Shown: piece by piece, positions 8,932 to 17,064 of the stretch | How positions within the stretch are numbered: the stretch's first letter is position 1 | Layout of the letters: each line of letters begins with the position of its first letter | Assembly: GCF_006152065.1 (NCBI RefSeq) | Contig: NZ_VDFW01000008.1 | Coordinates: 1-64,000 of the forward strand | Length of the DNA: 64,000 bases | Reading direction: 5' to 3' | Source of the DNA: Amycolatopsis alkalitolerans | Lineage (GTDB): Bacteria > Actinomycetota > Actinomycetes > Mycobacteriales > Pseudonocardiaceae | The notes under the pieces: model-generated | What the model was told of the DNA's origin: nothing | The model's database searches: none | What the model saw: the letters and a program-made list of their open reading frames with translations, nothing else | Program-made: the position numbers and the translations under genes

Positions 8932-10727
8932 ACGCCACGGTCACCGCGCTGGCCCAGGTCCGGGCCAGGGTCGCCCGGGATGCGCACGACGCGGCCGTCG
9001 ACCGGCTGGCCACACTACAGTCGTTGCTGCGCCAGGGTTTTCTCACCGAAGCCGGCTGGGATCCCGACACCGAGACGCTCACCCCACCACGCACGCATCC
9101 ATTGCTCGGCGCGGACCGCGGCGAGCAGCGGGTGGTGCTGGCCGGCCTGACCGAACTGCTGCAGACCGAGCTACTGTTCGCGGTGCAAGCGCGCACCGAT
9201 GCCGGCGCGAAGGCGGGGCCATCGCTGCTGCGCGGCCTGGTCCGGCATCTGCGCGCCCACGACGTCACCAGCCTCACCGAAGCGCCGGAGCCGCCGGCCA
9301 ATCTGGGAACGCTGCTACGGACGATGGCCAGGGCCGTGCGCCGCGCGCTGGCCACCCCGGAGACCGAACGCCATAACGACGTATGGGATCTGGCGGTGTT
9401 CGGCCTGCGCGGCACGATCGACTTCACCGGGATCAGCCAGTCATGGCTGCGCCACACCGCCAAACGCTGGGCCGAGCACGACCTACCCCGCCATCGCAGC
9501 TTGCATGCCTCACGGGCGCGCGCCATGATGACCGCGGTGAGCTCGTTCTCCGAGTGCCTCCGGCTGGCGCGCGAGGACCAGGGCGAGGTCCCTGCCGCGC
9601 TGTCTCGCGGGGACATTCAGCTCTGGCTCGACCGGCTGGCCTACCAGGAACGCAGCACGACACTCACCGCCGAGCTGCGGATGACGCGAACCCAGTGCCT
9701 CGGGCGCTTCCTCACCGAGATCCGGCTGCTCGGGTTCACCGCCCCCGGTGGGCCCGCGGACGGCCTGTCCGCCGAGGTCATCCTCATCCGTGGCGACGTT
9801 CCCACCCGGCAACGACGGGAAAGCCGCGGACGTGACCTGCCAGGCTGGGTGCTGGCCACCATCATCGACCAGCTACCGGTACTCGAACAGCAGAGCGGCA
9901 TCGGCACTCGGCACCTGATCGAGCTGATGATCGACACCGGTCGCCGGCCCGACGAGCTCCGCCGGCTCCCCTATCACTGCCTGGACCGCGCCAGCACCGG
10001 CGAACCAGTACTGGTCTATACCGACTTCAAGAACAACCGCCCCCATCGGCGCCTGCCCATCAGCGAGGACACCGCGCAGGTCATCCTCGACCAGCAAACC
10101 CATGTCCGGCAACAATTCCCGAACACACCGCTCGGGCAACTGGCGCTGTTCCCCCGCCTCGGCACCAACCGCGCCGGCACCAGGCCCTTGCCATCAAGCG
10201 TTCTCGTGCGGTGGCACCGCAAGTTCGTCCAGACGATCGCGCACCTGCTCACCCGCGAGGTGACCGGCCGCGACGGCACGCCGCGCACCGAGATGTTCGA
10301 CCCGGCCTGGATCGTTCTCTACTCCTACCGGCATACCTTCGCCCAGCGGCACGCCGATGCCGGAACCGCACCCGACGTGCTGCGCGAACTCATGAGCCAC
10401 CGCACCTTTGACGTCACGCAACATTATTACCGCGTCACAGAGAAACGGATGCGCAACGCTGTCGACCGCCTCCAGGCTCCGCTCGCCGACGACGACGCGC
10501 CCCCAGGAAACGCTGCCGAGCCTATGGGCACCTGCCCCGCACCGTCCCCCTCCGGCACCGATCGCGCCCGCCTGTCCGAAATGTCCAGCCACCTCCAGCA
10601 GCTGCTGGCCGACTGGGAACAGCGCTTCGCCACCAGCCTCGACGACCCCTCCGTCACCCCGCCCAGCGACACGCAGATCGCCAGGCTGCGTAACCTCATC
10701 CGGCAGATCAACGACATCCTGCCCTGA
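8928..10727 (+). CDS. Tyrosine recombinase, TnpB-like (second of pair)
   Basis: This 599-residue recombinase has a long N-terminal half of unclear function and a C-terminal catalytic domain. DTGRRPDELRRL supplies the first Arg, TDFKNNRPHRRLP the Lys strand, YSYRHTFAQ the second box (Tyr where many relatives have His), LMSHRTFDVTQHYY the last His and the Tyr. Its GTG start overlaps the upstream stop. Length and position match TnpB of Tn554-type modules. A Ser/Pro-rich stretch near 525-545 separates the catalytic domain from a short C-terminal helix. Confidence 0.82.
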   Translation: MNATVTALAQVRARVARDAHDAAVDRLATLQSLLRQGFLTEAGWDPDTETLTPPRTHPLLGADRGEQRVVLAGLTELLQTELLFAVQARTDAGAKAGPSLLRGLVRHLRAHDVTSLTEAPEPPANLGTLLRTMARAVRRALATPETERHNDVWDLAVFGLRGTIDFTGISQSWLRHTAKRWAEHDLPRHRSLHASRARAMMTAVSSFSECLRLAREDQGEVPAALSRGDIQLWLDRLAYQERSTTLTAELRMTRTQCLGRFLTEIRLLGFTAPGGPADGLSAEVILIRGDVPTRQRRESRGRDLPGWVLATIIDQLPVLEQQSGIGTRHLIELMIDTGRRPDELRRLPYHCLDRASTGEPVLVYTDFKNNRPHRRLPISEDTAQVILDQQTHVRQQFPNTPLGQLALFPRLGTNRAGTRPLPSSVLVRWHRKFVQTIAHLLTREVTGRDGTPRTEMFDPAWIVLYSYRHTFAQRHADAGTAPDVLRELMSHRTFDVTQHYYRVTEKRMRNAVDRLQAPLADDDAPPGNAAEPMGTCPAPSPSGTDRARLSEMSSHLQQLLADWEQRFATSLDDPSVTPPSDTQIARLRNLIRQINDILP

Positions 10728-10757
10728 CGCCGGCGCCCGCGACGCCATGATGTCCCC

Positions 10758-11279
10758 ATGACCAACCCGCACCCCCTGGCACAAGCACGGCACCGCGACA
10801 CCGAAACCCGACAGCATCGCGTCCACCAGGCCCTGGCCGAAATGTCCGCCGACGGCTCCGAGATCACCGTCTCCCACGTGGCACGCCGCGCCGGCGTCCA
10901 CCGCTCCTTCATCCACCGCCACCCCGACCTGCACTCCGCGGTCATCCAGGCCCAGGCCGCCGCCGGAACCGCCCCCAGCCCACGGGCAACCAAGATCGGC
11001 CAGACATCCCTGCGAACCGAGAACGCCAACCTGCACGCGCACAACCGCCGTCTCGCCGAGCGCATCACCACCCTCGAGCACCGGCTCTCCGAAGCACTCG
11101 GTCACCAAGCCTTCCACCGCGCCGGGCTGGCCGCCTCCACCGCAGACCTCCGCGCCCAGCTCACCGAGCAAACCCAGGCCAGCATCGAGTTGACAGGCCG
11201 CCTTGAGCGGCGCGAAGCCGAACTCGCCGACGCGCGCGAGACGATCCGGCGGCTGATGAACGAGAACAATCGAGCTTAA
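10758..11279 (+). CDS. TnpC-like small DNA-binding/coiled-coil protein
   Basis: This 173-residue protein has a helix-turn-helix near residues 34-58 (ITVSHVARRAGVHRSFIHRH) followed by a long helical region rich in Glu, Arg and Leu (about 85-170) that should form a coiled coil. Small proteins of this build sit directly after paired tyrosine recombinases in actinobacteria (the DUF6262 type, by recollection) and in Tn554 (TnpC), where they help recombination. It starts 30 bases after TnpB, in the same operon. Confidence 0.65.
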   Translation: MTNPHPLAQARHRDTETRQHRVHQALAEMSADGSEITVSHVARRAGVHRSFIHRHPDLHSAVIQAQAAAGTAPSPRATKIGQTSLRTENANLHAHNRRLAERITTLEHRLSEALGHQAFHRAGLAASTADLRAQLTEQTQASIELTGRLERREAELADARETIRRLMNENNRA

Positions 11280-11381
11280 ACCGACAACGCTTAAATGAGC
11301 GCTTATGCTTGCCACTGGGTGGCGACAGGGCTACCTTCATGCTTCAGGGCGTCCATTTCAACCAGCGGAAGGAATCAATTC

Positions 11382-11576
11382 GTGCCTATAACTCCGAGCC
11401 CACTCGCACAGCCGCGGATAACCCTCGCCTCCACTCTCCTCATGGCCATCGCAGGCAAGCTCGTGCACACCCTCATCAGGCTCGGGCAGCCCGCCCAGGC
11501 CGCCGAGCGCATCACCCTCGCCCTGCTCCAAGTGATCGTCAACAACCCGCCAGAGCAGCTAGCAACGCAGGCCTGA
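11382..11576 (+). CDS. Small hypothetical protein
   Basis: A 64-residue frame starts at GTG 11382 with GGAAGGA eight bases upstream, and its codons have strongly GC-rich third positions (for example in AQAAERITLALLQVIV). The middle is hydrophobic (ITLASTLLMAIAGKLVHTLIRL), so an amphipathic or membrane-associated helix is possible. No family is recognised. It follows the recombinase module by about 100 bases and may be its last cargo gene or a remnant. Confidence 0.45.
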   Translation: MPITPSPLAQPRITLASTLLMAIAGKLVHTLIRLGQPAQAAERITLALLQVIVNNPPEQLATQA

Positions 11577-11898
11577 CCAGGAAAACACGCCGCTTGGCGC
11601 GCAGCACCGCGCGCCTGTCAGTCCGCCACCACACACGGCAACGCCATGCACGACAGCGTCGCGCATGGCGTTAGGCGCACCTCGAGCCGTCGCAAGCAAC
11701 CTTGATCATCTCGACCCCAGACAGAACGGGTGAAATGCGCACGTTCACAAATAGCCGGTATCGCCAAAACGCTCAAGACCACGTTGCCCAGAAAATCAAT
11801 ACAAGAAAATTGAAGAATGAGGTCGGCGACTTCGAGAATGAACCGTCAGGACAAAATATCGTCAGTAATGATGTCGCCGCCGGGACGGCGTCGGCGAT
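11577..11898. other. Intergenic, AT-richer patch
   Basis: There is no supported gene. Bases 11740-11880 are clearly AT-richer than the rest and rich in short A-runs. The patch lies between the last small gene of the recombinase module and the point where the AraC gene on the other strand loses its C-terminal end, so it may contain an element boundary. No repeat was found. Confidence 0.35.
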
Positions 11899-12687
11899 TC
11901 AACAACATCCGAGACCCCGCCCCGTACGACTACGGCGGAGGTACTCGCTCGGCGTGACACCGAGGTACCGGCGGAACCCCTCTTGCAGACAGCGCACGCT
12001 GCGCCCGCTGACGCGCGCAAGATCGCCGACCGTGCGTACCGACTCGGGGTGCCGACTCAGTCGATCAACTGCCGCACGCACGGCTTCGAACTGCCGGCTT
12101 GGCTGCTCACGGCCCAGCAGGCTCGTGTAGTTGTGGGTTTGCCCGCACAGCAGGCCGAGAGTCAGCAACTCCTGTTGCGATCGTGTCTCGGCAGGGTCGG
12201 TCGGCACCTGCGCTCGATGCGAGGAGCGCAGCAGGTAACGCCGAGCCAACCGGTACCATGAGCTCATCGCCCCCACGCTGACCTCGATGATCGGCTCGAA
12301 CACCATCGGCCACGGGAGGGCGAAGCCCAGCAGCTGCGATAGTTCCGACTCTGCCGCGGCCCGCTCGATCTCGAGCACCATCAGACGGGCCGCGATCGGC
12401 ACGTGGACTCGCATCGGCCGGGTAGGCGAAGCCACGAGGCCCTGGCCCACAACGATCGGCAATCCGTCGTTCGCCTGCTCGCACAGCAAATGCGCCGACA
12501 ACGGGACCATCACCGAGTAAACGCTTCCGGCCTCGTCCACGCCGCTGTGATGACAGATCATCGAACTGAGCACCACGTTCTCCCGCCGGACACCACATCT
12601 GCGCTGATCACGATCCGCGCCCTGGATCCCGTGACGATCTCCAGCGCGGGTGCGAACGGCGCAGGAGCACATCAACGCTCGCCCCAT
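11899..12687 (-). pseudogene. AraC-type regulator, truncated
   Basis: The frame matches AraC regulators with an AraC-binding-like (cupin) N-terminal domain. It has the linker block ELLTLGLLCGQTHNYTSLL, then the first half of the AraC DNA-binding domain (VRTVGDLARVSGRSVRCLQEGFRRYLGVTPSEYLRR). The protein then ends in TGRGLGCC, so the second helix-turn-helix (normally WGF..RF..YR..G..PS) is missing. The first 45 or so residues also do not look like the family, and the true N-terminus may be frameshifted. A DNA-binding protein this incomplete is unlikely to work. A second AraC gene of the same type is broken at 25110-26071. Confidence 0.7.
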
Positions 12688-13123
12688 TCAATGACGATGG
12701 ACACCCGGAGGCGCCGCCGTATACTCAGCTGACCATGACGGCGCCCACGGACCTCACGGGGCGATGTCCGCAAGGCCGGGAACACTGGCAGAGCCAGCCA
12801 TGAGATGACGACCGCCAGCGTGACAACCAGCGCAGTAAAACGCAACATATCTGGTAACAAGGACGCTCCCCTCGGTACTTTCCACAATCCCCTGTCGACG
12901 TGCCCAGCCGCCCACGGCTGAGTGAAATTGAGGTTTCATTGGTAGCTTAGGGGGAGCCCAGCGGTGATCGTCAAGGATTTCCGCGATCTTCGCCCTCATT
13001 CATCGGAATCGCCAACTTCATGCCACGCCGCCCACCCGTCGTTCGAGCGGACATTAAGATGTCGTCGCGGTCGATACCGTATTGGCGCTTATTTTCGCCG
13101 AATACGCGCACCATCAGTCGCGG
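12688..13123. other. Intergenic with a conserved palindrome-like motif
   Basis: There is no secure gene. On the minus strand a 58-codon frame (12672-12848) would encode one hydrophobic segment (MLRFTALVVTLAVVISWLAL) with a basic tail; it lacks a good ribosome-binding site. On the plus strand a GTG at 12964 has GGGGGAG upstream, but its 61 codons resemble nothing. The notable content is the motif at 12921-12944. Confidence 0.35.
12921..12944. promoter_or_regulatory. 24-base motif shared with the DUF262 promoter
   Basis: AGTGAAAT and TTTCATT arms flank a short centre and are followed by GGTA. It matches 20 of 24 bases of 26552-26575, which lies just upstream of the DUF262 gene. Here the arms are an imperfect inverted repeat (TGAAA/TTTCA). 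It probably binds a regulator or marks a shared promoter; which gene it serves here is unclear. Confidence 0.4.
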
Positions 13124-13519
13124 TCACGATGATCGCTTGTGCTTCGTGAGCATCTCCTTGAGGTCCCGTACGTCGGCCCGGATCTCGTCGACGTGCCGAA
13201 GAACCAGGTTCAACTGAGCGGAGATCGTCTTGGACTCGACCGCGACGCCGGCTACCGTCGCATCGCCAGCGGCGGATGACTCCACTGGCGCCCTGCTGTA
13301 CAGCACGGACTCGACATAGTCCGGCGACCACTCGAGACCCACCGAGATCGCCCTGAGCGTCCGCGTCGACCGGCGGCGCGGCTTGTAGTTGTACATCAAC
13401 TCCCTGATAGTCGCCGCAGAAACACCGGTACTGTCAGCGAGTTCCCTCTGTCCAATGTGGATCTCCTGCATTCGCTCCCTGATGGCCTCGGCGACCGCTT
13501 CCCAATCCTGCTCGTTCAC
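13124..13519 (-). CDS. Xre-family transcriptional regulator with C-terminal coiled coil
   Basis: This 131-residue protein has a lambda-repressor-type helix-turn-helix at about residues 8-65 (GQRELADSTGVSAATIRELM) and a C-terminal helix (LNLVLRHVDEIRADVRDLKE) likely to dimerise. GTG 13519 is preceded by GGAGGAG. Its upstream region carries TAGCGCTA and ACTAGCG repeats that also occur before dppB, so it may regulate itself and perhaps the importer. No partner gene of toxin type is next to it. Confidence 0.75.
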   Translation of the reverse strand: MNEQDWEAVAEAIRERMQEIHIGQRELADSTGVSAATIRELMYNYKPRRRSTRTLRAISVGLEWSPDYVESVLYSRAPVESSAAGDATVAGVAVESKTISAQLNLVLRHVDEIRADVRDLKEMLTKHKRSS

Positions 13520-13551
13520 GCCGCTCCTCCATGATCCGACAACGCGGGAAT

Positions 13552-13610
13552 ACTAGCGCCGATATTCGCCACGCAACACCAGGAATCGCAGATCGCCACT
13601 ATTAGCGCTA
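13552..13610. promoter_or_regulatory. Possible Xre operator region
   Basis: ACTAGCG (13552-13558, reverse of CGCTAGT) and TAGCGCTA (13603-13610) lie 33-91 bases upstream of the Xre start in AT-rich DNA containing ATTATTATC. The same two words overlap at 4053-4071 before dppB. An autoregulatory site is inferred. Confidence 0.35.
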
Positions 13611-13731
13611 TTATTATCTGCGACTAACGACGGGCGTTCGCCCGGAACATCCGGGGACGACGCGCGAACGGAGTGAATCCCGTCAGGGCTTCGCGACAAA
13701 GAGCCATCGACGCGGTAAATAGCCCTCCGGC

Positions 13732-14868
13732 TCAACGCTCCAGTGGAGCGGTGAGCGCGGCGAGTACGGGCTCAGTGAGGTGCGCTGGTATGGCATTTCG
13801 TTCGGTGAGCCACCGCACCCAGTCGGAGAGCATCGCCTCGCCTGGCTTGCCGAACTCCGGGACCCAGTCCGACACCAGAGCTCGCAGATGCGCGACCCGC
13901 CGCGGCGACACGGAAAACCACGTCTCCGGTAGCTTGCCTTCCATCCAGTCTTCCGCGATCGCTTCGATGACCTCCGGATCCGGCGGTGTGCGGTGCTGTG
14001 TCGAATACCAGCCCGTGAATTCGTCCGTCATCGGCATCAGGTCGACATCGTGGTACAGGTTGGGCGGATCGGGAAGCAGATCGAGCTCAGCCAGGTCGTG
14101 GAGGCGGCGGTTCACCCGGAACCAGTTGTCCATCGCATTGCGGGACTCGTCGCCCATGATGTCAGCGCTCTCGCTTTCGACCAGGCAGTGCAGGTCCCCT
14201 GCGGTGCCGGCCGGCGTTGGCAGGACGCCCTGGGCGCTGTCGCCGACCCATTCCCGCCAGGCTGCCCCTGCCTGCTCCACGTCATCGAACACGCCCGCAC
14301 CGACGAGGGTCGAAAAACCACTGGCGTCGACGTCGAACAGGAAAACCCCAGGGTAGGAAAAACCCGCGATCACGCCGAAGCGGGTGCCATAGGCGTCCCG
14401 CATGCGCCAGATCTCGCCGGTGGTGGTAACGCGCGGCCAGTCGTTGAGCGCACGTTTCGGCAAGTGCTGTTCGGCATACGAGCGCAACGCGGGCGAGCCG
14501 ATCGCGGCCATACCGTGCAGCAGTCGCTCGATCGCCTCGTCGCGGTTCTCGCGGGACCTCGTCGCCGCGGCGTCCGCGAGCTCGTGGAACCACCAATCGA
14601 ACTGCAAGCCACCATGCCCCTCTTGCACCGCGCGATACAGCTCCGCGCCGAGGAGCTCAGCAGTCACCTGCTCGAGCTCGCGGATGCTACCGGCCGAGAG
14701 TGTCGCGTCGGCGCCGTCCAGGACGGTTTTGATCGACGCGTCGAACCAATCGGGACGAGGGAGCCGTATATCGGCGAACGGCGACCGCAGGGTCTTCTGC
14801 ACGGGACGGGCCGTGGTAGACCTGCCCTTCCGCGGCTTCTTCTTTCGACCACGCGACACCGGAGACAT
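13732..14868 (-). CDS. Unknown conserved protein, 378 residues
   Basis: I do not recognise a named family. The protein begins with a very basic stretch (GRKKKPRKGR), followed by a mixed alpha/beta region with conserved-looking blocks FDWWFHELADAA, RLLHGMAAIG and FSYPGVFLFDVDASG, and an acidic C-terminal half with EAIAEDWMEGKLPETWF. There is no membrane segment or clear catalytic motif. ATG 14868 was chosen because the upstream part of the frame overlaps the truncated gene at 14687-15838. A decayed paralogue lies at 1251-1872, and the shared blocks show which regions are conserved. It stands directly against the truncated helicase-associated gene, so its arrival may have removed the rest of that gene. 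Confidence 0.6.
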   Translation of the reverse strand: MSPVSRGRKKKPRKGRSTTARPVQKTLRSPFADIRLPRPDWFDASIKTVLDGADATLSAGSIRELEQVTAELLGAELYRAVQEGHGGLQFDWWFHELADAAATRSRENRDEAIERLLHGMAAIGSPALRSYAEQHLPKRALNDWPRVTTTGEIWRMRDAYGTRFGVIAGFSYPGVFLFDVDASGFSTLVGAGVFDDVEQAGAAWREWVGDSAQGVLPTPAGTAGDLHCLVESESADIMGDESRNAMDNWFRVNRRLHDLAELDLLPDPPNLYHDVDLMPMTDEFTGWYSTQHRTPPDPEVIEAIAEDWMEGKLPETWFSVSPRRVAHLRALVSDWVPEFGKPGEAMLSDWVRWLTERNAIPAHLTEPVLAALTAPLER

Positions 14869-15838
14869 GGCGGTCACGATAGCCCGGGCGGATCTCGACG
14901 GCGCCGCTGCCGTCCGAGCCCCGCCGTTCCCGCGGCCCGACCCCACCCTTCTTCAGCGCGGCGATGGGCGCCGACCGTGCCTCGTCCAGCACGCTGGTGA
15001 CCGCTCGCAGCGCTTCATGGACGGCAGCCTGCGCGGCGGCGAGCGTGTCCGTGGGTGCCGTCGCCGGCTGGGGGAAGTCCGGCGGTCCTGTCAGCGCCAA
15101 GTCCCGTTCGGCCAGCCAGGCCGCGACCGCGACCTCTCGGGGTAGTTCCCAGCGACTGTTGACACGCAACACCAAGCCGGCCGCGGCGAGTTCGCGGTTC
15201 GGGTTCTCACCGGCACGGGACCCGTAGCCCCAGAAGTCCACACCGGAACCATGGCGCAGCTGGTCGAGCCGGACACGTGCCGGATCGGGCAGTCCCGCCA
15301 CAACCTCCGCCACACCCTGAGTGCCCGCCAGCGCCTCGGCCAGCCGCGTGATCAACTCCGGTTTGCGCAGCCCGTCCACGCCGACACCCCAGGCCCTCGC
15401 CGCCGTCCGCAGGTCTTCCACGGGCACGGATCGCGCTATCGTCGCGACCGCGCGGCCACCGCCGATCTCAGCGGACCAGGACTCTGCCAGCCTTTCCGGC
15501 AGCCGCACCGTGCCGGAGGCGAGCCACGCCAGCCCGCGATCAGCCAGCTCGGCCACTACGTCGCGCACAGCCTGCTCGGGAGCACCGAGCAGGCGTGCCG
15601 CGCCAGCCACCGTCGCCTTCGAATCCAGCGCGGCGAGCGCCTGGCCGACCATCACACAGTCGCGGTTGACCAATCGCAGCGCGGTGACCAGCGAATCCAT
15701 TCCGCCCAGCCGCTCGGCCAGGTGCACGAAACCGCGCGGGACCGGTTCGGCCCGCACATCCGGGCGCAGCCGCAGCAGGTCGACCAGGGTCGCCTTGTCC
15801 AGGCCGGCCAGGTACTCGGCGAAGGAACCGCTCTCCAT
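14687..15838 (-). pseudogene. XPB/Ssl2-like helicase-associated protein, N-terminal part only
   Basis: The first 300 or so residues match the N-terminal half of the roughly 700-residue actinobacterial helicase-associated (XPB-like N-terminal) proteins: FAEYLAGLDKATLVDLLRLRPD at the start, repeated winged-helix segments, and APIAALKKGGVGPRE at about residue 298. From about 14945 the sequence becomes low-complexity basic residues, which are the other-frame reading of the neighbouring gene. The C-terminal helicase-associated domain is absent from the window. I read this as a gene cut by an insertion or deletion at about 14945. Confidence 0.7.
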
Positions 15839-15865
15839 GGCCGCATTCTGCCGAACGGCACCCGG

Positions 15866-16031
15866 TCAGGGCAGCAGGAGGGCCGAATCGCCGGCGACGG
15901 TGGTTCGGGCGGGCCCCACTACGGAACCCAACCGAGCCAAGTGGGTCGACACCACTCTGGTGGGCCTGTGCGCGGCACTGCGGAACACCGGGAGCTCGAC
16001 AGCGTCGTGCTGGAGAAAACCGACGAGCTGT
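15866..16031 (-). pseudogene. Remnant of a PIN-domain toxin
   Basis: Directly after the antitoxin stop, the minus strand reads EQLVGFLQHDAVELPVFRSA and then RPTRVVSTHLARLGSVV, resembling the middle of a VapC-type PIN protein around its conserved S-ALAR-E strand. The N-terminal Asp motif and all C-terminal acidic residues are missing and the frame has no start. The match is short, so the call is tentative. Confidence 0.35.
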
Positions 16032-16187
16032 TCACAGGGGAGGCGCCTGGACGGGCACCGGCTCAGCAGCAGCCAACTCCAGGATGTCGAGCAACTCCTG
16101 CTGCATTGATCGCCCATGCCGGGCCGCGCGCTCCCGCAGCGCCGAGAGCGTCGCCTCCGGCACATGACGAATGTGGATCGCTGCCAT
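16032..16187 (-). CDS. FitA/VapB-type ribbon-helix-helix antitoxin
   Basis: This 51-residue protein reads AAIHIRHVPEATLSALRERA then RHGRSMQQELLDILE, the standard beta-strand, helix, helix pattern of FitA-like antitoxins that bind operator DNA and a PIN toxin. ATG 16187 begins the domain exactly. No intact toxin follows; only the remnant at 15866-16031 remains, so this looks like an orphan antitoxin. Confidence 0.65.
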   Translation of the reverse strand: MAAIHIRHVPEATLSALRERAARHGRSMQQELLDILELAAAEPVPVQAPPL

Positions 16188-16265
16188 GCGGACGATTGGT
16201 ACTGCTAACGCCGTCACCGGCGCGACGCATGTGGCGGCCCGGGGGATTCAGGCACTGACCACTAT

Positions 16266-16959
16266 TCACGGCAGGAGGAGGCCGGAACCGTCCGCGACGA
16301 TGTAGTCGAACTCCCGTCCGACCGCGCGTTGCAGCTTCTTCACCACCTGTGCCGGGTTGTCATGAGGGCCAGAAGTGTAGAAGGGCTTGCCGTCCCGGCC
16401 GAAGGTGATCGCGGACGGTCCCTCCCAAGCACCGAGGTGAGCCGCGACATCGCCGAAATCACGGTGCGGCTCGAAGTCGAGCCCGCGGGCGTACTCGACG
16501 GCGCCGAACACGAGGTGCCGCGCGAGTTCGATCGGGGCGTTCTGGCATCCGCTCCCGTAGGCGCGGAAGAACTCGGACCGGAAGCGCCGCAGCCCGACCT
16601 CGTCCATGATGCGTTCTTGACGCCCAGGCAGTAGACGTCGGCGAGATACCCGCGCACCGAGAGCTTGTCCCAGCGGTGCCGGCGGGCGACCAGGACGCTT
16701 ACCAGCCCTTCGCTGGACGGGTCCTGCCCGTGGTCCGCCCAGCCGCGCGCCGGATCGACCCCCAGCCCCGCGCTCCACCCGGCATTCACCCAGCAGCCCT
16801 CCAGGTCCGCCTCGCTGGAGCCGTCGCGCTCCGCGGCGACGGTCCGCACCAGCGGGTCACCTTCGAGGGCGGCACGCCGAGCGCGCGGGCGATCTCCTTC
16901 GGCGTCTTCCCTTCGCCGCGCCGGCGGCGTACCTGGTCCAGCAGTTCCTGGTTGCTCAT
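16266..16959 (-). pseudogene. HTH-domain conserved protein with two frameshifts
   Basis: The gene can be followed through three frames. From ATG 16959 it reads NQELLDQVRRRRGEGKTPKE then IARALGVPPSKVT, an N-terminal helix-turn-helix. Near 16858 it continues in a second frame as PLVRTVAAERDGS and later CWVNAGWSAGL, SVLVARRHR, VRGYLADVYCLGVKNA. Near 16620 it passes to a third frame with MDEVGLRRFRSEFFRAYG, ELARHLVFGAVEYARGLDFE and AITFGRDGKPFYTSGP. Each break needs a single-base change. Unless both are sequencing errors, the gene is dead. The function of the family is unknown to me. Confidence 0.65.
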
Positions 16960-17064
16960 GGGCGGCGATGCTACCGGGGCCGCCCGGCGTGGCGGTGCCT
17001 GCGGTTCCGACGCGGGCGGCTACTCTCGGGCCCGTTCACGTCCCCGATTGAGGGAGCCAGACGC

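Larger units (their letters stand above)
7714..11279 (+). mobile_element. Tn554-like recombinase module (TnpA, TnpB, TnpC-type genes)
   Basis: Two overlapping tyrosine recombinase genes of about 400 and 600 codons are followed 30 bases later by a short helical DNA-binding protein gene. This matches the tnpA-tnpB-tnpC order and sizes of the Tn554 family, where two recombinases and a small helper move the element. Element ends and cargo are not defined: Tn554-type ends lack inverted repeats, and I could not identify a core site. Confidence 0.65.

Noticed and set aside
12672..12887. Minus-strand frame for a short hydrophobic protein
   Set aside because: There is no convincing ribosome-binding site and no homologue is known to me; mentioned only in the intergenic entry.
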